Assembly: GCA_033964015.1 (NCBI GenBank)
Contig: CM066923.1
Coordinates: forward strand, 2,108,001-2,172,000
DNA: 64,000 bases
Origin: Scolanthus callimorphus
Lineage: Eukaryota; Cnidaria; Anthozoa; Actiniaria; Edwardsiidae
Direction of reading: 5' to 3'
Part shown: positions 61,801 to 64,000 of the stretch, piece after piece
How positions within the stretch are numbered: position 1 is the first letter of the stretch
Layout of the letters: each line of letters opens with the position of its first letter
Program-made: the position numbers and the translations under genes
The notes under the pieces: model-generated
Database searches by the model: none
Told to the model about the DNA's origin: nothing
The model's input: only the letters and a program-made list of their open reading frames with translations

Positions 61801-62921
61801 TGCTGAATTCTGTGGCGTGAGTGCTACGTTATGTGAAGTTTCATGCTGTTTCCATAGAAACCAGCTTGGTATCAGTTCAGATCATTAAATTCTGTGACTA
61901 CTTCTGATTTGAAAAAAAAAAAAAAACTGACCACAGTCTTTGGTTGTGATCAGTATTTCAAGACTTGGTCATTGTATTTCATGATCTGGACACCTCCCAG
62001 CAGGTGAATAACTTAATTTATATTATAAGGGCTGTAAAATCACAAGTGAAATCAGAAGTGTGTGCATAAGCCTATTTGTGTGGACTTTTATCATAATGAA
62101 TTGTTTTGTAGGCTTGTAATGAGTGTACAGAGAACTACTGTGTTGGCTGTTTCATGGGTTTTCATAGGAAGGGTGCCTTACGAACTCACACAACAAGAAA
62201 TTTAGATCAGGTTTGTAAAAAATGTTTCTTTTTGCTCAATGCACCTGGTAGGTCCCAGAATGCAAAGGTATACAATGAATGTTATGTATTTTGGGGTTGA
62301 GGGGGGAGGGATCCAAGATTGCTGCCTGCTTGGGGTCACCATTGGGCACACAAGAATCAAACTGGCCATCCAAGCTTATCAGATTTAGGGGGGTGCCGAG
62401 GCGGCCATGACCCCCCTTTCTAAAGATAGTTTCCAATAAATTAACTGTATTTGCTGGAGGAAATTTGAAAATTTTCATCCCATGTTTTCACTATCTACTG
62501 GCCCCACCTCTCTGAAATTCCTGGATTTGCCCCTGCTTATTGCAGCATTTTGTGAATTTTTTTCATTTGAAAAAAAAAGCCCCCAGTGGCTCGCAATGAT
62601 TGCTGTATATGGCATGCTGCATTATACAATATCTATTTTTTTTCTTTAATCCAGCAAATTCCAACTGCTTTAAACGTAGATATTTAGGTTTTCCCTTTTC
62701 TTTTCTTAGTTTGATCATGGGTTCATTGAGGAAAAAGAAAAGCTTTCAAGTCGAGTGCCAAAAAGAAGATAACAGAAGGTACAGGGAACCTGAAATCCAC
62801 TGCTTTCTTTCTTTGGCAGTTTACAGTGAAATTTCTTGGCAGTATATCATCAACATTCTTGTGTCTAATTGTATTCTGTGTTTGTTTGTTTTTCAGGATG
62901 AGGGCATCACATGAAACACAG
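58829..62921 (+). CDS. ZBBX: ZBBX-like coiled-coil and B-box zinc-finger protein, 3' end beyond model
   Basis: Exons: 58829-58869, 59840-59958, 60800-60890, 61156-61195, 61561-61658, 62112-62210, and less surely 62710-62778 and 62897-62921. The start MMSFDSAQARLRKR runs into a coiled coil (ANKQLKQSNAEQLEKETKRM). Then come GTRWSSGKSITP, RKIKILTDEPL, and a B-box: CGQCERAKATLACNECTENY, CVGCFMGFHRKG and ALRTH (Cys/His zinc ligands). This order matches ZBBX. In vertebrates ZBBX is linked to ciliated cells; a cilium role here is inference. The 59840 exon meets the next exon in frame only if one G is restored at its donor (GAGAGTAAGG, near 59957). Exon 62710 also needs a frame correction. The start ATG could be the second of the two adjacent ATGs. 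The gene probably continues past the copia insertion. Confidence 0.75.
59998..60213. mobile_element. MITE with perfect TTCAACCCTGAAGCTTGAC ends
   Basis: TTCAACCCTGAAGCTTGAC (19 bases, from about 59997) and its exact complement (60195-60213) bound a 216-base element. A second inner inverted pair (TTTCTTGCACTCTGATTGGC-like) is weaker. It lies in the ZBBX-like intron after exon 59840-59958. Confidence 0.75.
62386..62537. mobile_element. GTAGCCAGG-family MITE, reverse orientation
   Basis: CAATAAATTAACTGTATTTG, ATCCCATGTTTTCACTATC and AATTCCTGGATTTGCCCCTG are the complement of the element at 57040-57175. It lies in a ZBBX-like intron. Confidence 0.65.
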
Positions 62922-62979
62922 GTGTGTATGTGTGGAGTAGACTGATTACACCTCACTCTGCACCTCTTCTTTGCCTGTT

Positions 62980-63200
62980 AAGCCTGGTGCACACTTGCGA
63001 CATAAGGACTTTATGTGCAACGAAAAAAGCATAAGAAAACAATTGAAGCAATCAGTATTTTCCAATGGATTTTCACTAAACATTACTTCGCCAAAGCAAT
63101 CTTATGTCATTTTTTGTCGACTCCAACTTCTTAAAACCACTAAATTTTGTTCGCGTGATATTTTTTGTATGTTGTTATGTCGCAAGGGTGCACCAGGCTT
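62980..63200. mobile_element. 221-bp MITE, copy B of the GGTGCACAC...GACATAA family
   Basis: AAGCCTGGTGCACACTTGCG opens and its near-complement closes; the inside matches 10139-10364. Its right end touches the copia LTR, so its original flank on that side is displaced. Confidence 0.8.
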
Positions 63201-63429
63201 GTTGGAAATATGATAGATTATGCAGATATCTTAATATGCAAATCAGAGAAAAGACTCTTCATGATGATTGGACAATTGACAATAATGCAAGTCACATGAC
63301 ATTAGCTAGAAGCTCCTCGTGGGCTTGTGTTATCTTATCCTTTTGATTGTAACCTTCGAGCGATTTAGCTGAGTAAATTTATGTGAGAAACTACAAGGTT
63401 TCTGCCTCTGTATTTAGAATATTTTAACA
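63200..63429 (+). mobile_element. 5' LTR of a Ty1/copia retrotransposon
   Basis: Starts TGTTGGAAATATG and ends ATATTTTAACA, the TG...CA form. It is followed at once by GGTTATGGGCCCAGGAC (63430-63446), which resembles the initiator-Met tRNA half-molecule primer site of copia elements. The matching 3' LTR lies beyond the window. Confidence 0.7.
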
Positions 63430-63493
63430 GGTTATGGGCCCAGGACGTTGATAAAAAGTATTTGTTTAAGTTTTCTACAAGGAATCTGTGAAT

Positions 63494-64000
63494 ATGGCAG
63501 AGATAACAAAGATAGAGAAGCTGAACGGAAACAACTACCAGTCGTGGAAATACAATGTGAAGTTGTTGTTGATGGAACGTGGTCTTTGGGGTTTTACCCA
63601 GCCAGAACAGGAGATAGCGCCAGCTGACGATGCCATTGTAGCCACCAGGAATGCCTTTCGGTTGAGATCTGATAAGGCATATTCTCTAATCGCCCTAAAC
63701 GTAGAGAAGGATATCCAGATCCACATTTCTTCGATCACCGATCCGCTCGCCGCTTGGCAAAGACTACAGCGCCAATTTGAGTTTGTCTCTGTTACACAAA
63801 TCATAAGACTGTCCCGCAAGTTTTATGCCGCAACCATGGAAGAAACCGACGATCTCATGAAGCATCTTACAGTAATGACATCGCTTGCAGAGCAGCTTCG
63901 AGAGCTAGAGGAACAGATATCGTCGAAGAAGTTCGCAACGGTTGTGTTAGGATCCTTGCCCGAGTCATACGACAACTTCTTAACAAGCCTCAACGCGAGA
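63494..64000 (+). CDS. Copia gag-pol polyprotein, N-terminal part, runs off the window
   Basis: The frame is open from ATG at 63494 to the last base (169 codons). It begins MAEITKIEKLNGNNYQSWKY and continues VKLLLMERGLWGF, then ITDPLAAWQRLQRQF and LPESYDNFLTSL, the UBN2-type Gag N-terminus of Ty1/copia elements. It has no stop or frame gap, in contrast to the LINE relics, so the insertion looks young. It is in the same orientation as the ZBBX-like gene and most likely in its intron. Confidence 0.88.
   Translation, partial: MAEITKIEKLNGNNYQSWKYNVKLLLMERGLWGFTQPEQEIAPADDAIVATRNAFRLRSDKAYSLIALNVEKDIQIHISSITDPLAAWQRLQRQFEFVSVTQIIRLSRKFYAATMEETDDLMKHLTVMTSLAEQLRELEEQISSKKFATVVLGSLPESYDNFLTSLNAR

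Overview
This is eukaryotic DNA, about 40% GC, with many introns and a very heavy load of small transposons. It most likely comes from an anthozoan cnidarian, probably a sea anemone or relative; I cannot name the species. The best clue is a cluster of secreted trypsin-fold proteases, two of which carry a C-terminal ShK (SXC) domain, a combination common in anthozoans. The host genes agree with an animal genome: a MOSPD1-like MSP-domain membrane protein, an endosomal Na+/H+ exchanger of the NHE6/7/9 group, and a ZBBX-like B-box protein.

Layout. 1-8.2 kb: short inverted-repeat elements, then the MOSPD1-like gene (+), whose introns hold hairpin repeats and a 255-bp tandem repeat. 8.5-9.1 kb: a 21-bp minisatellite. 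12.3-17.2 kb: protease gene A (+), elastase/chymotrypsin-like, without ShK, with several MITEs in its introns. 18.0-21.5 kb: a large inverted repeat whose 2.1-kb centre is a 31-32-bp minisatellite. 21.5-31.1 kb: gene-poor, with a decayed LINE, possible SINE heads and microsatellites. 31.6-35.2 kb: protease gene B (-). 35.2-38.8 kb: repeats and two LINE 3' ends. 38.9-43.8 kb: protease gene C (-). 43.8-46.6 kb: intergenic, with an orphan promoter-like block. 46.6-57.7 kb: the NHE6/7/9 gene (-), at least 16 exons, two candidate first exons and two candidate 3' ends. 58.8 kb to the end: a ZBBX-like gene (+), head to head with the exchanger. A Ty1/copia retrotransposon starts near 63.2 kb and runs off the window.

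Genes A, B and C share the same exon order, exon phases and a 55-nt signal-peptide exon. All keep the catalytic triad, the activation site, Ser189 and Val216, which suggests elastase-like secreted digestive enzymes. B and C both encode 307 residues and add a polyglycine linker on its own exon, then ShK. Several unrelated exons carry single-base gaps, mostly in short homopolymers, while B and C are clean. This looks more like residual sequencing error than widespread pseudogenes. I saw no tRNA, rRNA, CRISPR array or bacterial-type feature.
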